Shown: piece after piece, positions 62,374 through 64,000 of the stretch
How the letters are laid out: the number at the start of each line of letters is the position of its first letter
Numbering within the stretch: the stretch's first letter is position 1
Assembly: GCA_016801885.1 (NCBI GenBank)
Contig: CM028891.1
Span: 14,367,517-14,431,516, forward strand
Reading direction: 5' to 3'
Length of the DNA stretch: 64,000 nucleotides
DNA from: Toxotes chatareus
Lineage: Eukaryota > Chordata > Actinopteri > Toxotidae
Position numbers and translations under genes: made by a program
Notes under the pieces: model-generated
The model's database searches: none
What the model saw: only the letters and a program-made list of their open reading frames with translations
Told to the model about the DNA's origin: nothing

Positions 62374-64000
62374 CAGGGCGAGAGCTAAAAGGCTGATCAT
62401 TTGGGGGAAAGAAGGGGAAAAAGTTTCTGGTTGGCTGGACTTTTATGATATGGGTCCTGCTGATTTGAGGAAAGAGGTATAGGATGGAGTAATATGATGA
62501 GACCAGGAAAGTGAGAGCTTTAACATAACAGAGCGCATGTAAAGAAGTTTATGAAGAGGGTGAGATGGGACCTTTTAATGCTCATGCTTAAAAGGGCAAG
62601 AGCAAGGGTCTCAGAGGCAAACACGTTAAGCCTTAAAGGGTGACAAATGTTAGGGTTTCATGTAGGTTTACCAGAAAAATCCCTAAGCAAATGGAAAGCG
62701 TGGCTAAAGTGTTTAAAGAAGAAAAAGAACACTTCACTGCTTTGAAAAAAGAAATCTCCTGACAGGAAGAGAAGGAAGAATGATACAGAGAGAGAGAGGG
62801 GTGAGATAGAGGAAGAGTGAGGGGCCACCTTCTTTTTAGGCAGCCATTTAAATGATCAACAGTAAATAGAGGGGAATGTCATCTGACAGAAATAAAGTTC
62901 CCGTTAACAGCGGGGATGGAAAGTAATTTACAGATACGCTGTCCCCGCCATCTTTGTGCCTCCCAGATAAGGTTTCATTTCAGAAACGGATAGGAGACAT
63001 TTTCACTTACGGGCCCCATTCTGGGACACCTGTGATAACAGCTTGTGGACCCCTAATTGAAAATGGGTTTCAAAATGGATTTTCACTTTTCTTCCTCCCT
63101 CCTCTCCCCCTCCATACCCTCCCTCCCTCATGACTAACCCCCCTCTCCACCCCCGTCAACACCCAGCTCCATCACTTGTTTCCTTGGCGTTGCCTTGTCG
63201 TTGGCAGAGGGAGGCAATATTGGAAAGACAGGGAGGGAGAAGGGAGGAAGGGAGGGAGGGAGGCTTGGGGGAAATGGAGCGTTGGGAGCGGATCATCCCT
63301 CAGCCCGTGTCACAGCTATGACAGGCGCGTGATCTGTCTTATTAATGAAATCATTGATCACTTGATGGGACTCATAATCAACTGTTTCTCCACTGTGTCC
63401 TGCCCAGTCTCCTCCTCCTCCTCCTCCTCCTCCCTCCTCATGTTGCCACCTCTGCTTTCCACTTTTTTTTTTTTTTTATCCCTGTTTAACCCCCCCTCCT
63501 AAAAGATGAACCACTTTGGCAATCGGATCATTTCTGTGTAAGAAAGATTAATAAATATAAAATGAAATTTACACAAACACCCAACCACTGCCTGACAATA
63601 AACGCCGACAAATGAGTCGACATGAGGAGGCTGGAAAGAATTCTAAGAAATATATTTGCTCATTTTCTTAAATTGCCATTTTCTTTTACAGACAACAAGC
63701 TGGTGGTTATTTTAAGAAATGCACTGGTTGTTTGTAGATCACTACAGATAAAAGGTGATCTCTGCCATCTGTATTTGTGCTGTATGTATTTCATGGGGAC
63801 CAGAGGAGGAAGCAGGGGCCCCTCTGTGTTACCCTGCTCTGGGCTCTGCCTGTGGTGGCTAATGAGAGAGGACTGATGGAGGGATAAGGGACCTCATGGG
63901 AGCTCTGGCTGGCCCACGGGTCAAACAGCACAATGGAGGAGGCGTTATAGAGCCTGACACACAAACCCACACAGGAAAACTGGCTTTTAGTGTCAAAAGA

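Larger units (their letters stand above)
59874..64000 (+). other. gli3 intron 2, incomplete
   Basis: 4.1 kb from the gtatgc donor to the window edge, without a recognised exon. It has long T and A homopolymers (60690-60712, 62270-62288, 62341-62373, 63463-63477), a CTC run (63408-63432) and two complex blocks (about 62870-63080 and 63280-63405) that may be enhancers. Confidence 0.75.

Noticed and set aside
1..64000. tRNA, rRNA, CRISPR, bacterial operon or viral features
   Set aside because: No tRNA box pairs, regular spaced repeats or prokaryotic gene organisation were seen. Splice sites and vertebrate orthologues dominate.

Overview
The window is nuclear DNA from a bony fish, probably a percomorph-type teleost. 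Genes are compact and split by many short GT-AG introns, there are long CA/GT microsatellites, decayed Tc1-like transposon sequence is present, and every recognisable protein is a close vertebrate orthologue. Almost all open reading frames apart from the receptor exon are chance frames in introns or intergenic DNA. The genes below were found by reading spliced exons.

Left third (1 to about 16,070, minus strand): the 5' half of dnajc13 (RME-8, an endosomal DnaJ-family co-chaperone). Twenty-one coding exons join in frame into the first 814 residues, ending inside the first IWN-repeat region. The J domain and C-terminus lie beyond base 1. A probable noncoding first exon and GC-rich promoter sit near 15,880-16,070.

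Middle (19,140-25,860, plus strand): a complete lztfl1 (BBS17, a regulator of BBSome traffic in cilia). It has ten coding exons and 298 residues, a first coding exon that holds only the start codon, and two X-box-like motifs upstream. About 4.6 kb further on lies a complete ccr9-type chemokine receptor gene (about 30,460-33,030, plus strand) with a TATA-type promoter, one noncoding exon and two coding exons (366 residues). The intergenic DNA between them holds a broken Tc1-like transposase relic and a small retroelement-like fragment.

Right half (about 33,030-64,000): a 9.5 kb intergenic stretch is followed by the 5' end of gli3, the zinc-finger effector of Hedgehog signalling, on the plus strand. 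I infer a CpG-containing noncoding exon near 42,480-42,864, then a 16.8 kb intron. The first coding exon (59,700-59,873) encodes residues 1-44, and the start of the next intron runs off the window. These large noncoding stretches contain several blocks of complex, non-repetitive, TAAT-containing sequence that look like candidate developmental enhancers. I could not test their conservation.

The genes do not form a pathway. Two (lztfl1, gli3) relate to cilia and Hedgehog signalling, dnajc13 to endosomes and ccr9 to lymphocyte homing. Their linkage brings together genes that in human lie at 3q22 (DNAJC13), 3p21.31 (LZTFL1, CCR9) and 7p14 (GLI3). I found no tRNA, rRNA, CRISPR array or evidently novel system.
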